Below are positions 18,931 through 27,898 of a DNA stretch of 64,000 nt, one piece after another. Source of the DNA: Bacteroidia bacterium (GTDB lineage Bacteria; Bacteroidota; Bacteroidia; Bacteroidales; Azobacteroidaceae); contig BNXY01000007.1 in the NCBI GenBank assembly GCA_025999935.1, positions 10,143-74,142 of the forward strand, read 5' to 3'. Under the pieces are notes generated by a model. It was not told the DNA's origin and ran no database searches. It was given only the letters and a program-made list of their open reading frames with translations. Numbering within the stretch: position 1 is the first letter of the stretch; each line of letters starts with the position of its first letter. The translations under genes and the position numbers were made by a program.

Positions 18931-18938
18931 CAAAGATA
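18931..18938 (-). promoter_or_regulatory. -7 box for tRNA-Ser
   Basis: TATCTTTG on the - strand, 37 bp before the tRNA 5' end. Confidence 0.65.
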
Positions 18939-18981
18939 TAAATTCTTTTGATTATTTCAAGTATTTCAAAGGTAAATTTTT

Positions 18982-18989
18982 TATCTTTG
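18982..18989 (+). promoter_or_regulatory. -7 box for mltG
   Basis: TATCTTTG, 29 bp before the mltG start. It is divergent from the tRNA promoter about 45 bp away. Confidence 0.7.
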
Positions 18990-19018
18990 CACGATATTTT
19001 TGAATTAAAGAGCTGTAA

Positions 19019-20056
19019 ATGATGAAAAATAAATCTCATAGAATAATTATTTCTACACTGTTTCTCCTTATTTTATCCGGAATTATGCTCATTGGAATCC
19101 TGTATTATAAGGTCAATACCCCTTTTTTCAACATCAATGAACCGGTTTATATTTATATCGACGGGAAAAAAGACTACAATCACTTATTATCCGACTTGGA
19201 GTCGGCGGCAAAGATAAAAAACCGGACACTTTTCGACCGCTTGGCTTCTAAAATGAATTATCCCGAAAATGTGAAATCCGGGAAATACCGCATTGCTCCG
19301 GCTACAACTTGTCTGGAAGCTGTCAGAATGTTCCGCAATGCGCAACAGGTTCCCGTCAAGATTACCTTTAATAATATCCGCCTGAAAAAAGATTTTGCCG
19401 AGCGGTTAGGGGAACAATTGATGTTCGGCCCCGAACGTTTATTAGATGAATTGAATAGTCCGTCCGTTTGTAATTCCTTGGGTTTTGACACGATAAACAT
19501 TGTGACTATGTTTATTCCAAATACTTACGAAATGTATTGGACTATTTCCGCAGACAATTTCCTGCAAAAAATGAAAAAAGAATACGATAAATTTTGGACG
19601 CCTGAACGTTTGAAAAAGGCGAAAGAACTTTCATTAAGTCCGCATGAAGTGTCCGTTTTGGCTTCCATCGTGGAAGAAGAAACCGCCGATAAATCGGAAT
19701 ATCCCATTGTAGCCGGATTGTATATCAACCGCTTACGGAAAGGAATGTTGTTGCAAGCCGACCCGACCGTCAAATTTGCCGTGGGCGATGTTACATTGCG
19801 GCGAATTTTATTTGCGCATCTGGAAGTGGATTCTCCATATAATACCTACAAACATTCCGGATTGCCTCCCGGACCGATTCGTATTCCGTCTATTTCAGGG
19901 ATAGACGCCGTATTGAATTATGCGCAGCACAACTATCTGTATATGGTTGCCAAAGAAGATTTTTCCGGCAAACACAATTTTGCAACCAATCTTTCGGAGC
20001 ACAACCGGAATGCACGGAAATATCAGGATGCGTTGAACCGGAACAATATTCGTTGA
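19019..20056 (+). CDS. mltG: Endolytic murein transglycosylase MltG (YceG-like)
   Basis: A 345-residue inner-membrane protein with one N-terminal helix ('IIISTLFLLILSGIMLIGIL') and a periplasmic YceG domain. The catalytic region 'VLASIVEEETADKSEYPIVA' contains the family Glu, followed by 'LYINRLRKGMLLQADPTVKF' and 'SPYNTYKHSGLPPGPI', both diagnostic. It cleaves nascent glycan strands and is thought to terminate peptidoglycan chain growth. Tandem ATGs at 19019 and 19022 both fit. It is monocistronic as far as the sequence shows, with its own promoter. Confidence 0.94.
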   Translation: MMKNKSHRIIISTLFLLILSGIMLIGILYYKVNTPFFNINEPVYIYIDGKKDYNHLLSDLESAAKIKNRTLFDRLASKMNYPENVKSGKYRIAPATTCLEAVRMFRNAQQVPVKITFNNIRLKKDFAERLGEQLMFGPERLLDELNSPSVCNSLGFDTINIVTMFIPNTYEMYWTISADNFLQKMKKEYDKFWTPERLKKAKELSLSPHEVSVLASIVEEETADKSEYPIVAGLYINRLRKGMLLQADPTVKFAVGDVTLRRILFAHLEVDSPYNTYKHSGLPPGPIRIPSISGIDAVLNYAQHNYLYMVAKEDFSGKHNFATNLSEHNRNARKYQDALNRNNIR

Positions 20057-20087
20057 ATGATTTCTTTATTTTTCTCCAAATAAATCG

Positions 20088-20095
20088 TACCTTTG
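20088..20095 (+). promoter_or_regulatory. -7 box for the CoA-transferase gene
   Basis: TACCTTTG, 34 bp before ATG 20130. Confidence 0.65.
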
Positions 20096-20129
20096 CAGGC
20101 GAAAAAATAATCATAAAATATAAACAACT

Positions 20130-21623
20130 ATGAGTTATAAAAAAATTACGGCGGAAGAAGCCGCTTGCCTGATTAAAGACAATGATGTCATTGGTTTTAG
20201 CGGTTTTACGGCTGCCGGATGTCCCAAAGCAGTAACACAAGCTTTGGCAGTAAGAGCCGAAGCGGAACACGCCAAAGGCAATCCATTGAAAATCGGCATT
20301 TACACCGGCGCATCCACCGGCGACTCCATCGACGGCGCTTTAGCCCGTGCTCATGCCATTAAATTTCGTTCGCCTTACCAATCAAACAAAGATTTAAGAA
20401 CAGAATTGAACAGCCACGGCGCTCATTATTTCGATTTGCACTTGTCTGAATTGCAACAATATCTGCGCTACGGTTTTCTGCCGAAACCCAATTGGGCGAT
20501 TCTTGAAGCTTGCGACATTACAGAAGATGGTAAAATTTACCTGACATCGGCCGTTGGTATTTCACCAACTGTGGCGCACTTGGCCGATCATATCATCATA
20601 GAACTGAACCAATATCATCCGAAAGAATTGGCTGGGATGCACGATATTTACGAAGTGGCCGACCCTCCCGTTCGCCGGGAAATTCCGGTTTACAAACCCA
20701 GCGATCGCATTGGTGTGCCGTATATTCAAGTAAATCCTGAAAAAATTGTGGGAATTGTGGATACGAACCTGCCCAACGAAGTGGGCGCTTTCACTCCGTC
20801 CGACGAAGTGACCAACCAAATTGGGTTGAATGTTGCCGAGTTTTTGTCAAAGGAAATGAAAGCCGGACGAATCCCCGCCTCTTTCCTGCCGGTTCAATCG
20901 GGTGTGGGCAACGTGGCCAATGCCGTTTTGGGCGCTATGGGCGCTAACGAAGATATTCCGCCTTTTGAAGTATATACCGAAGTGATACAGGATTCTGTCG
21001 TTCAATTGATGAAAGAAGGCAATGTAAAATTTGCCAGCGGTTGTTCCCTTACCTTGAGTACGCCGGCTTTGGAAGAAATCTATCAAAATTTATCCAAATA
21101 CAAAGAAAAACTCTTGCTTCGTCCGCAAGAAATTTCCAACTCTCCGGAAGTTGCTCGCCGTTTGGGTCTGATTTCCATCAATACGGCTTTGGAAGCGGAT
21201 ATTTTCGGCAACATCAATTCCACTCACGTAATAGGCACGAAAATGATGAACGGTATCGGCGGTTCGGGCGATTTTTGCCGGAATGCCTACCTGTCTATTT
21301 TCACAACGCCATCCACAGCTAAAGACGGTAAAATCAGCGCCATTGTCCCCATGGTTTCTCATGTTGACCACAGCGAACACTCCGTAAAAATCCTTATCAC
21401 GGAACATGGTATCGCCGACCTGAGAGGTAAATCACCCATTCAACGCGCCGAAGAAATCATCAATAACTGCGTAGATCCGCAATACCAAGATTTGTTCAGG
21501 CAATATCTGAATCTTGGACAAAAAGGACACACGCCCCAAAACATGGCGGCAGCCCTCGCTTTCCACGATACCTTTAATAAAAAGGGAGATATGCGATTGA
21601 CGAATTGGGAAGATTATAAATAA
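20130..21623 (+). CDS. Acetyl-CoA hydrolase/transferase, probable succinyl-CoA:acetate CoA-transferase
   Basis: A 497-residue class I CoA-transferase. N-terminal 'IGFSGFTAAGCPKAVTQAL', a CoA-binding 'PVQSGVGNVANAVLGAMG' and the catalytic Glu in 'PFEVYTEVIQDSVV' are visible, as is 'NGIGGSGDFCRNAYLSIF' near the C-terminus. In fermentative Bacteroidales such enzymes move CoA between succinyl- or propionyl-CoA and acetate during succinate/propionate formation; the exact substrate cannot be read here. It has its own TAnnTTTG promoter and a strong terminator at 21637-21681, so it is probably a single-gene unit. Confidence 0.92.
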   Translation: MSYKKITAEEAACLIKDNDVIGFSGFTAAGCPKAVTQALAVRAEAEHAKGNPLKIGIYTGASTGDSIDGALARAHAIKFRSPYQSNKDLRTELNSHGAHYFDLHLSELQQYLRYGFLPKPNWAILEACDITEDGKIYLTSAVGISPTVAHLADHIIIELNQYHPKELAGMHDIYEVADPPVRREIPVYKPSDRIGVPYIQVNPEKIVGIVDTNLPNEVGAFTPSDEVTNQIGLNVAEFLSKEMKAGRIPASFLPVQSGVGNVANAVLGAMGANEDIPPFEVYTEVIQDSVVQLMKEGNVKFASGCSLTLSTPALEEIYQNLSKYKEKLLLRPQEISNSPEVARRLGLISINTALEADIFGNINSTHVIGTKMMNGIGGSGDFCRNAYLSIFTTPSTAKDGKISAIVPMVSHVDHSEHSVKILITEHGIADLRGKSPIQRAEEIINNCVDPQYQDLFRQYLNLGQKGHTPQNMAAALAFHDTFNKKGDMRLTNWEDYK

Positions 21624-21636
21624 TAGACAAAAAGAC

Positions 21637-21681
21637 AAAGAACCGCAAAGAGAAATAATAAAAAAATCTTTGCGGTTCTTT
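21637..21681 (+). terminator. Intrinsic terminator after the CoA-transferase gene
   Basis: A 15-bp perfect stem, AAAGAACCGCAAAGA (21637-21651) with its complement at 21667-21681. The next gene is convergent and ends at 21885, so this may serve both strands. Confidence 0.8.
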
Positions 21682-21884
21682 ACATTAGCGCTGCCACCGG
21701 TGCATGAAATTTACTCATCCAAAAGCCTCGTTATCTTATTCTTTTTTTTCGCCCGAACATAATCAAAAATTTACGGCAGAAAGCATAAACCTGAAAATAG
21801 AAAAAGAGCAGGACAATCCAAACAAATTGAATAAAGCCTATACTAAGTTGTAAAAAAAGTTGAATTTTTACGATATTAATCGGT

Positions 21885-22994
21885 CTAATACCATTTAAAT
21901 AAACGCATTCCGGCGACAAAACAAATAATGCCCAAGAGAGAAAGGGCAATCGACGGCGAAAGAATTTCCATCCACCCTGCTCCTTCGTTGAATATGCTCC
22001 GGATACCGTCTGCAAGTGCGGTCAGCGGCAAAACCTTAATTACACCGAGGCTCCATTCCGGGAAATTATGATAGCTGAAAAAGATGCCCGACAGCAACAT
22101 CATTGGCATCTGTACGGCATTGATCCAGCCCGTTCCGACTTCCGTTTTGGATGTTCGGCAGGAAATCAGTACGCCGATGCCGGTAAAAGCCAAATTTCCG
22201 GCCAAAAACAAAACAATCAATGCGCCGATATTTCCTTGAATCTGAATATCGAATATCAGCCATGCGAAAAAGAGAAGTATTAAAGCTTCAACCACATTCA
22301 TCAAGATTCGGACAAACATCAGGGCAATGAGGAAATTCGACTTTTTCATCGGGGTGGCCACCATGCGCCGCAACAATTTTTGCGAGCGCCGTTCGATAAT
22401 CGTATAACTGACTCCCCACATAATCGAACCCATGACGCCGAAAGCAATCAATCCCGGAATCAAGAAATCAATATAACGTACCCCTTTCAGCGTCAATGGT
22501 TTTATTGCTGTTTGCCCGGTATCGGCAATGGAAGCGGGCGATTTCATCAAAGAAGATAGTTTCATGTAAACCAACTGGGCTTGCGAATTATGCGGGTCGA
22601 AATGATAAACCGCTTTACCCAGCGAATCGGCAACAATCACATCGGCTTCGCCCCGTTTTAAGGAAACAATAGCCGGTTCCCATTCGCTGCGGACAAAATT
22701 AAATTCCGTATTGCCTAAGGTTTCATCCGTAATTTTCCAAGTATAAATGGTTTTTCCTTTGCTTTCAGTTTGATGCGCATAAATATGGAGCAAAGAATCC
22801 AATTCCGTCTGGTTTTTCCCAACGAGCATTACATGAAATTTCGATTCGGCAGTCTGCGTAAAAGCAAGTCCCAATCCGATGGAAATAAGCACCGGAAAAA
22901 GCATTCCCCAGAAAAGCACTTCCGGTTCGCGGACGGTTTCTAAAAACTGTGCAATGGTAAGGCGATATAATTGATTGTTTTTTAACGATTTCAT
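21885..22994 (-). CDS. ABC-2 type transporter permease
   Basis: A 369-residue permease. One N-terminal membrane helix ('VLFWGMLFPVLISIGLGLAF') is followed by a ~140-residue extracytoplasmic loop. Five to six C-terminal helices follow ('FLIPGLIAFGVMGSIMWGVS', 'ALIVLFLAGNLAFTGIGVLI', 'IALSLLGIICFVAGMRLF'), the ABC-2 export layout. It sits 32 bp downstream of an ABC ATPase on the same strand, so the two form an exporter. The substrate is unknown; related pairs export drugs or lipids. Confidence 0.88.
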   Translation of the reverse strand: MKSLKNNQLYRLTIAQFLETVREPEVLFWGMLFPVLISIGLGLAFTQTAESKFHVMLVGKNQTELDSLLHIYAHQTESKGKTIYTWKITDETLGNTEFNFVRSEWEPAIVSLKRGEADVIVADSLGKAVYHFDPHNSQAQLVYMKLSSLMKSPASIADTGQTAIKPLTLKGVRYIDFLIPGLIAFGVMGSIMWGVSYTIIERRSQKLLRRMVATPMKKSNFLIALMFVRILMNVVEALILLFFAWLIFDIQIQGNIGALIVLFLAGNLAFTGIGVLISCRTSKTEVGTGWINAVQMPMMLLSGIFFSYHNFPEWSLGVIKVLPLTALADGIRSIFNEGAGWMEILSPSIALSLLGIICFVAGMRLFKWY

Positions 22995-23026
22995 ACGAAA
23001 ATAATTTGAAAATTTTAATCTTTTTT

Positions 23027-23767
23027 TTACAATAGTACAGTCTGGTTATCCTTTAATGTTTTTCCGGTCAGACTGATAAACAATTCGTCCAGATTGCGTG
23101 CATTTTCGTCCAATAAATCTTCTAATTTTCCTTCTTTCAATATTTTTCCTTCATCAATAATGATAATATAATCGCATAAGGATTCCGCTTCTTCCATATA
23201 ATGCGTGGTAAGAATCAAAGTTGTTTCGCCCTGGTCTTTCAAGGCTTTCAAAATATTCCATAAATCCAAGCGGGAATGTGGATCCAATCCGGTGGTGGGT
23301 TCATCCAGAAAGAGCACTTGGGGATGATTCAGCAGCGCCACAGCCAAAGCGAGCCTTTGACGTTGTCCGCCCGAAAGGGTTCCTACGGGAGACTTTTGTT
23401 TACTTTCCAATCCGGTCAGTCCGATGACTTCGTTTACCCGCTCATCGCCCAATTCAAAAAAGCCGGCAAAGAGAATCAAGGTCTCATAAACCGTCAATTT
23501 TTCGGAAAAACGGGTTTCCTGCAACGACAAACCAATGATTTTACGAAGTTCCTTTTCCTGCTTTTGCCAAGTTTTCCCTTGAATGATAATTTCTCCACTA
23601 TCCGGCTTCCGCAGTCCTTCCATCATCTCCACCAAAGTCGTTTTTCCGGCGCCGTTCGGGCCAAGTATCGCCACAAACTTGCCGGGTTCTATGGCAAGAG
23701 ATATGCCACGTACAGCTTTGACATCCTTGAATGATTTAAAAACGTTATTAACGGCTATTTGAAGCAT
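23027..23767 (-). CDS. ABC transporter ATP-binding protein
   Basis: A 246-residue ATPase with Walker A 'GPNGAGKTT', signature 'LSGGQRQRLALA', Walker B 'VLFLDEPTTGLD' and the H-loop 'LTTHYMEEAE'. It belongs to the CcmA/DrrA-like group that pairs with ABC-2 permeases, and its partner lies 32 bp downstream. ATG 23767 fits the usual 'MLQIAVNNVFKSFKDVKAVR' beginning. Confidence 0.93.
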   Translation of the reverse strand: MLQIAVNNVFKSFKDVKAVRGISLAIEPGKFVAILGPNGAGKTTLVEMMEGLRKPDSGEIIIQGKTWQKQEKELRKIIGLSLQETRFSEKLTVYETLILFAGFFELGDERVNEVIGLTGLESKQKSPVGTLSGGQRQRLALAVALLNHPQVLFLDEPTTGLDPHSRLDLWNILKALKDQGETTLILTTHYMEEAESLCDYIIIIDEGKILKEGKLEDLLDENARNLDELFISLTGKTLKDNQTVLL

Positions 23768-23799
23768 AATATCTAAAAAATCAAATTATAATTCCGTTG

Positions 23800-23807
23800 C
23801 AAAGATA
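23800..23807 (-). promoter_or_regulatory. -7 box for the ABC exporter operon
   Basis: TATCTTTG on the - strand, 32 bp upstream of the ATPase start. Confidence 0.65.
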
Positions 23808-23855
23808 GACATAAATTTGAGTTTACAAATCCTTTGTTTGGTCATATTTTTTTAC

Positions 23856-23863
23856 TAATTTTG
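23856..23863 (+). promoter_or_regulatory. Promoter for pheS
   Basis: TAATTTTG, 27 bp before ATG 23891, with TTTG motifs about 20 bp upstream that could be the -33 element. It is divergent from the ABC promoter. Confidence 0.65.
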
Positions 23864-23890
23864 CACTTTGAATAAAACAAACAGACCGAT

Positions 23891-24910
23891 ATGATTAATA
23901 AAATCAATGTGTTATTAGTAGAAATCCGTGATTTGAAGGTAAATAACAGCGAAGAAATCGAAGCATTGCGTATTAAATATTTGAGTAAAAAAGGGGAAAT
24001 CACTTCTTTAATGAATGATTTTCGCCATGTAGCTGCCGAGGAAAAAAAGATCCTCGGACAAAAACTGAATGAACTCAAAGAGCAAGCGCAGAAAAAAATC
24101 AATGAACTGAAAGCCGGTTATGAAAACCAAAGTTCATCGGACGACAGCATCGACTTGAGCCGGACTGCCTATCCTTATCATGTAGGAACGCGGCATCCGC
24201 TTTCCATTGTGAAACAAGAAATTTGCGATATTTTCGGCCGTTTGGGATTCAGCATCGCCGAAGGCCCTGAAATCGAAGACGACTGGCATGTTTTTTCATC
24301 GCTGAATTTTGCGGACGACCATCCGGCGCGTGATATGCAAGACACTTTTTTTATTCAACAAGGCATAGACACCTTGCTGAGAACGCACACTTCGTCCGTT
24401 CAAACGCGGGTAATGGAGAAAACCCAACCGCCTATCCGCATCATTTGTCCGGGTCGCGTTTACCGCAACGAAGCCATTTCTTATCGGGCGCATTGTTTTT
24501 TCCATCAGGTAGAAGCTTTATATATTGATAAAAATGTTTCTTTTGCCGATTTGAAACAGGTTCTGCTATTTTTTGCCAAAGAAATGTTCGGCCCGGATAC
24601 CAAAATCCGCCTTCGCCCTTCGTTTTTCCCGTTTACCGAGCCAAGCGCCGAAATGGACATCAGCTGTAATCTTTGCGGCGGAAAAGGTTGTCCATTCTGC
24701 AAACACACCGGCTGGGTAGAAATTTTGGGTTGCGGAATGGTCGATCCCAATGTCTTGGAAAATTGTGGAATCGATTCCAAAGTTTATTCGGGTTATGCTC
24801 TGGGCATGGGAATCGAGCGAATTACCAACCTCAAATATCAGGTAAAAGACCTGAGAATGTTCTCAGAAAACGATGTAAGGTTTCTGCGGCAATTTGAGGC
24901 GGCAACTTAA
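23891..24910 (+). CDS. pheS: Phenylalanine--tRNA ligase alpha subunit
   Basis: A 339-residue class II synthetase. It has the N-terminal coiled arm ('LRIKYLSKKGEITSLMNDFR'), 'HPLSIVKQEICDIFGRLGF', motif 2 'GRVYRNEAISYRAHCFFHQV' and motif 3 'YALGMGIERITNL'. A Cys-rich insertion 'CNLCGGKGCPFCKHTGW' near residue 260 looks like a small zinc knuckle. It charges tRNA-Phe together with PheT, which is not in the window. nth follows on the same strand after 43 bp containing a short palindromic repeat. Confidence 0.97.
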   Translation: MINKINVLLVEIRDLKVNNSEEIEALRIKYLSKKGEITSLMNDFRHVAAEEKKILGQKLNELKEQAQKKINELKAGYENQSSSDDSIDLSRTAYPYHVGTRHPLSIVKQEICDIFGRLGFSIAEGPEIEDDWHVFSSLNFADDHPARDMQDTFFIQQGIDTLLRTHTSSVQTRVMEKTQPPIRIICPGRVYRNEAISYRAHCFFHQVEALYIDKNVSFADLKQVLLFFAKEMFGPDTKIRLRPSFFPFTEPSAEMDISCNLCGGKGCPFCKHTGWVEILGCGMVDPNVLENCGIDSKVYSGYALGMGIERITNLKYQVKDLRMFSENDVRFLRQFEAAT

Positions 24911-24942
24911 AAAGACCTTAAGGACTTAAAGTCTTTAAAATT
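24907..24942. repeat. Short phased 9-nt repeat between pheS and nth
   Basis: Units of the form (C/T)TTAA(A/G)GAC or the complement form a self-complementary tract: AGACCTTAAGGACTTAAAGT and onward. The same repeat family is found inside the propeller gene at 54626-54672. Confidence 0.6.
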
Positions 24943-24953
24943 ATAAAATTACA

Positions 24954-25631
24954 ATGACAAAACAACAAAGATACACCGCCGTCATCTCTTGGTTTCAACA
25001 AAATATGCCAAATCCGGAAACTGAGTTGCATTACACCAGCCCATTTCAGTTGCTGATTTCGGTAATACTGGCCGCCCAGTGCACCGACAAGCGAGTCAAT
25101 TTGATTACTCCTGCGTTGTTTGAGGCCTATCCTACCCCCGAAGCTTTGGCGGTATCCAACAAAGATGCTGTTTTTGAATATGTTAAAAGTGTTTCCTACC
25201 CCAATAACAAAGCCAACCATTTGGTAAAAATGGCGCAAATGTTAATGGCGGATTTCGATGGAGAAGTTCCTTCCACCGTAGAAGATTTGATGAAATTGCC
25301 GGGAGTCGGCAAGAAAACGGCCAATGTGATTGCTTCGATTGTATTTAAGATTCCGGCTTTGGCCGTCGATACGCATGTTTTCAGGGTTTCCAACCGCATC
25401 GGATTGACCGATAATTCTAAAACGCCTTTGGAAACGGAAAAGGAATTAAACAAATACATTCCCAAACAGTTGTGGTCTACGGCGCATCACTGGCTTATCC
25501 TGCATGGCAGGTATGTCTGTACGGCGCGTAAACCAAACTGCGGAGAATGTGGACTGAAAGCGTACTGCAAATATTATTTCAACTCAAAATCTACGGTCGA
25601 TTTAATATCTGCTGAAGATGTTCCGATGTAA
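24954..25631 (+). CDS. nth: Endonuclease III
   Basis: A 225-residue base-excision glycosylase/AP lyase for oxidised pyrimidines. Helix-hairpin-helix 'LPGVGKKTANVIASIVF' carries the catalytic Lys, 'ALAVDTHVFRVSNRIGL' carries the catalytic Asp, and the C-terminal [4Fe-4S] ligands are C-x6-C-x2-C-x5-C in 'CTARKPNCGECGLKAYC'. The last 58 bp (25574-25631) overlap the 3' end of the convergent GH3 gene, and both C-termini look genuine. Confidence 0.96.
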   Translation: MTKQQRYTAVISWFQQNMPNPETELHYTSPFQLLISVILAAQCTDKRVNLITPALFEAYPTPEALAVSNKDAVFEYVKSVSYPNNKANHLVKMAQMLMADFDGEVPSTVEDLMKLPGVGKKTANVIASIVFKIPALAVDTHVFRVSNRIGLTDNSKTPLETEKELNKYIPKQLWSTAHHWLILHGRYVCTARKPNCGECGLKAYCKYYFNSKSTVDLISAEDVPM

Positions 25632-27787
25632 ACCGTGAATTTTCCGGGTTCGGCAACCCAATCGTGCTTCTTGTCGTCGAAGAATTTCAAATCATTTACC
25701 GAAAGGGTAAAAGTAATCGTTTTTTCTTCTCCGGGCGCAAGATTTACTTTGTCGAATGCTTTCAACTCTTTTATCGGCCGAACCAAATAGGATTTTTCAT
25801 CGCCGACATACAACTGAACCACTTCTTTTCCGGCTCTGTCGCCTGTATTTTTTATTGGCACGGATACCGTTAATGTTTCATTTTCGAGGATGGATTTACG
25901 GGAAATCGTTGCTTTTCCGTAAGTGAATTGCGTATAACTCAAACCGTGTCCGAATGGAAATAAGGCTTTTATTTTATTTTTATCAAACCAACGATAACCG
26001 ACAAAAATGCTTTCATGATATGTTTCTTCCTTATTAACACCCGGATAATCGCCCAGCGTATGCGCGCCTACATCGGTCAATCTTACGGGAAAAGTAAAGG
26101 GTAGTTTACCGGAAGGATTTACCTCTCCGACCAACACGTTTGCTAAAGCATTACCAGCTTCGGACCCCGCATACCAAGCTTCCAGAATAGCCGGCGCTTC
26201 ATTTACCCAAGGCATCGCAACCGCGTTACCGGAAATAATAACTACCACCAAATTCTTGTTGGCTTTCGCCAAAGCGCTTATCAAAGCATCTTGTCCGTAA
26301 GGCAGACCCAATCCCCTGCGGTCGCCGCCTTCGGAATCCTGATGGTCGTGTTTGTTCAAACCGCCTACGAAAACCACATAATCGGCGCCTTGAGCCACTT
26401 GACAGGCTTCGGCAATCAATTCTTCCGGAGAACGTTTATCCGTGAGGTCTTGCTCCGATTTCAAACCATCCTGTACGGCAGTGGCTTCCCCGACATACCC
26501 GCGGGCATAAATTACTTCGGCTTTCGACCCTACTTTATTTTTGAGACCATCCAAAGGCGAAATTTCGTATTTTGCTTTCAATGAAGAACTTCCTCCGCCA
26601 ATCGTCATCTTCTTAAGAGCATTTTCTCCAATCACGGCAATTTTTTTCGTTACATTCAAATCGATGGGTAAAACTTTATTTTTATTTTGCAAAAGCACAA
26701 TGCCTTCTTCGGCAATTTGCCGTCCCGCCAATCCGTGTTCGGGCGTGGCAAACGAACCAAAAGGCCGGTTTCTATCCATCGTTGTGCGGAAAACCATCCG
26801 GAGAATGTTCCGTACTTTCTTGTCAACTTCTTCTTCTTTGACTTTTCCCGATTTTATTAAATTTAAAAACGGATCGGCTAAGTAATAACTGTCGTAGGCA
26901 TTCGATTTTCCTTCACTCAAGCCATCCGTCCAAGAACCAAACTCCATATCTAAACCATGATAAATGGCTTGTTCTGTGTCATTTACTCCACCCCAATCGG
27001 AAACAACCACACCATCGAAACCCCATTCTCCACGAAGGATATCATTCAACAAAAATTCATTTTGGCAAGCCCATTGTCCTTTGTAGCGGTTGTAAGAACC
27101 CATGATAGCCCAAGCTTTTCCTTCCGTTACAGCTGCTTTGAAAGCGGGTAAATAAATTTCGTACAAAGCCCGGTCGTCCACCACCACATTGACGGTGTGA
27201 CGGTCAACTTCCTGATTATTCAAAGCAAAATGTTTCACGCAGGCGGCAACGCCATTTTGCTGTACACCTTGTATATAAGGAATAACCATGCGAGACGACA
27301 AATAGGGGTCTTCGCCCATATATTCAAAATTCCGTCCGTTGAGGGGGGTGCGGTATATATTAACGCCGGGGCCTAACAATACATTTTTGTTGCGGTAACG
27401 GGCTTCTTCACCAATGGATTTTCCGTAAAGCTTTGACAATTCTGGGTTCCATGTAGCTGCCAGACTGGTTAAGGCCGGAAATGCCGTACAGGAATCGTTG
27501 GTCCATTTTGCCTGATCCCACTCGTCCCAATAAACTTCTGCGCGAATTCCATGCGGGCCGTCCGTCATCCAGTTTTCAGGGATTCCCAAGCGGGCTACAC
27601 CCGGGGAACTGAATTTGGACTGGGCATGTACCATTTTTACTTTTTCTTCTAAGGTCAAACGGGACAATGCGTCTTCAATCCGTTGTTCAATCGGTTTGGA
27701 ATCATCCAAATACACCGGTAATTTAGTTTGTGCTGCTACCGAAAAACTAAATGCAACACTTAACAGCAAGCAAGTAATAATTTTCAT
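25574..27787 (-). CDS. GH3 beta-glycosidase (beta-glucosidase/beta-xylosidase type)
   Basis: A 737-residue exported GH3 enzyme. The signal peptide 'MKIITCLLLSVAFSFSVAAQ' is followed by the TIM-barrel domain with 'MTDGPHGIRAE' and 'VKHFALNNQE' and the nucleophile Asp in 'GFDGVVVSDWGGVND'. The alpha/beta sandwich domain with 'IGENALKKMTIGGGSS' follows, and a C-terminal fibronectin-III-like domain ('DRAGKEVVQLYVGDEKSYLV') ends the protein. It hydrolyses non-reducing terminal beta-linked glucose or xylose; substrate is uncertain. It stands alone and not in the GH43/GH51 operon. It overlaps nth by 58 bp tail to tail. A ~100-nt leader with a hairpin precedes the start. Confidence 0.93.
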   Translation of the reverse strand: MKIITCLLLSVAFSFSVAAQTKLPVYLDDSKPIEQRIEDALSRLTLEEKVKMVHAQSKFSSPGVARLGIPENWMTDGPHGIRAEVYWDEWDQAKWTNDSCTAFPALTSLAATWNPELSKLYGKSIGEEARYRNKNVLLGPGVNIYRTPLNGRNFEYMGEDPYLSSRMVIPYIQGVQQNGVAACVKHFALNNQEVDRHTVNVVVDDRALYEIYLPAFKAAVTEGKAWAIMGSYNRYKGQWACQNEFLLNDILRGEWGFDGVVVSDWGGVNDTEQAIYHGLDMEFGSWTDGLSEGKSNAYDSYYLADPFLNLIKSGKVKEEEVDKKVRNILRMVFRTTMDRNRPFGSFATPEHGLAGRQIAEEGIVLLQNKNKVLPIDLNVTKKIAVIGENALKKMTIGGGSSSLKAKYEISPLDGLKNKVGSKAEVIYARGYVGEATAVQDGLKSEQDLTDKRSPEELIAEACQVAQGADYVVFVGGLNKHDHQDSEGGDRRGLGLPYGQDALISALAKANKNLVVVIISGNAVAMPWVNEAPAILEAWYAGSEAGNALANVLVGEVNPSGKLPFTFPVRLTDVGAHTLGDYPGVNKEETYHESIFVGYRWFDKNKIKALFPFGHGLSYTQFTYGKATISRKSILENETLTVSVPIKNTGDRAGKEVVQLYVGDEKSYLVRPIKELKAFDKVNLAPGEEKTITFTLSVNDLKFFDDKKHDWVAEPGKFTVYIGTSSADIKSTVDFELK

Positions 27788-27817
27788 TTTGTTTTTTTAT
27801 GTTTTTATGTTCATACA

Positions 27818-27866
27818 AAACCCGCATCCAATCCTGCCTTTCGGCACAATTTGGGTATGCGGGTTT
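27818..27866 (-). promoter_or_regulatory. Hairpin in the GH3 mRNA leader
   Basis: A 10-bp perfect inverted repeat, AAACCCGCAT (27818-27827) with its complement at 27857-27866, lies between the promoter box and the GH3 start. On the transcribed strand the stem is followed by TTTTG, so it might act as a weak attenuator or an mRNA stabiliser. Confidence 0.45.
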
Positions 27867-27890
27867 CATATATATTAGAATTATAAAATG

Positions 27891-27898
27891 CAAAAGTA
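27891..27898 (-). promoter_or_regulatory. -7 box for the GH3 gene
   Basis: TACTTTTG on the - strand, about 103 bp before the GH3 start. Confidence 0.6.
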
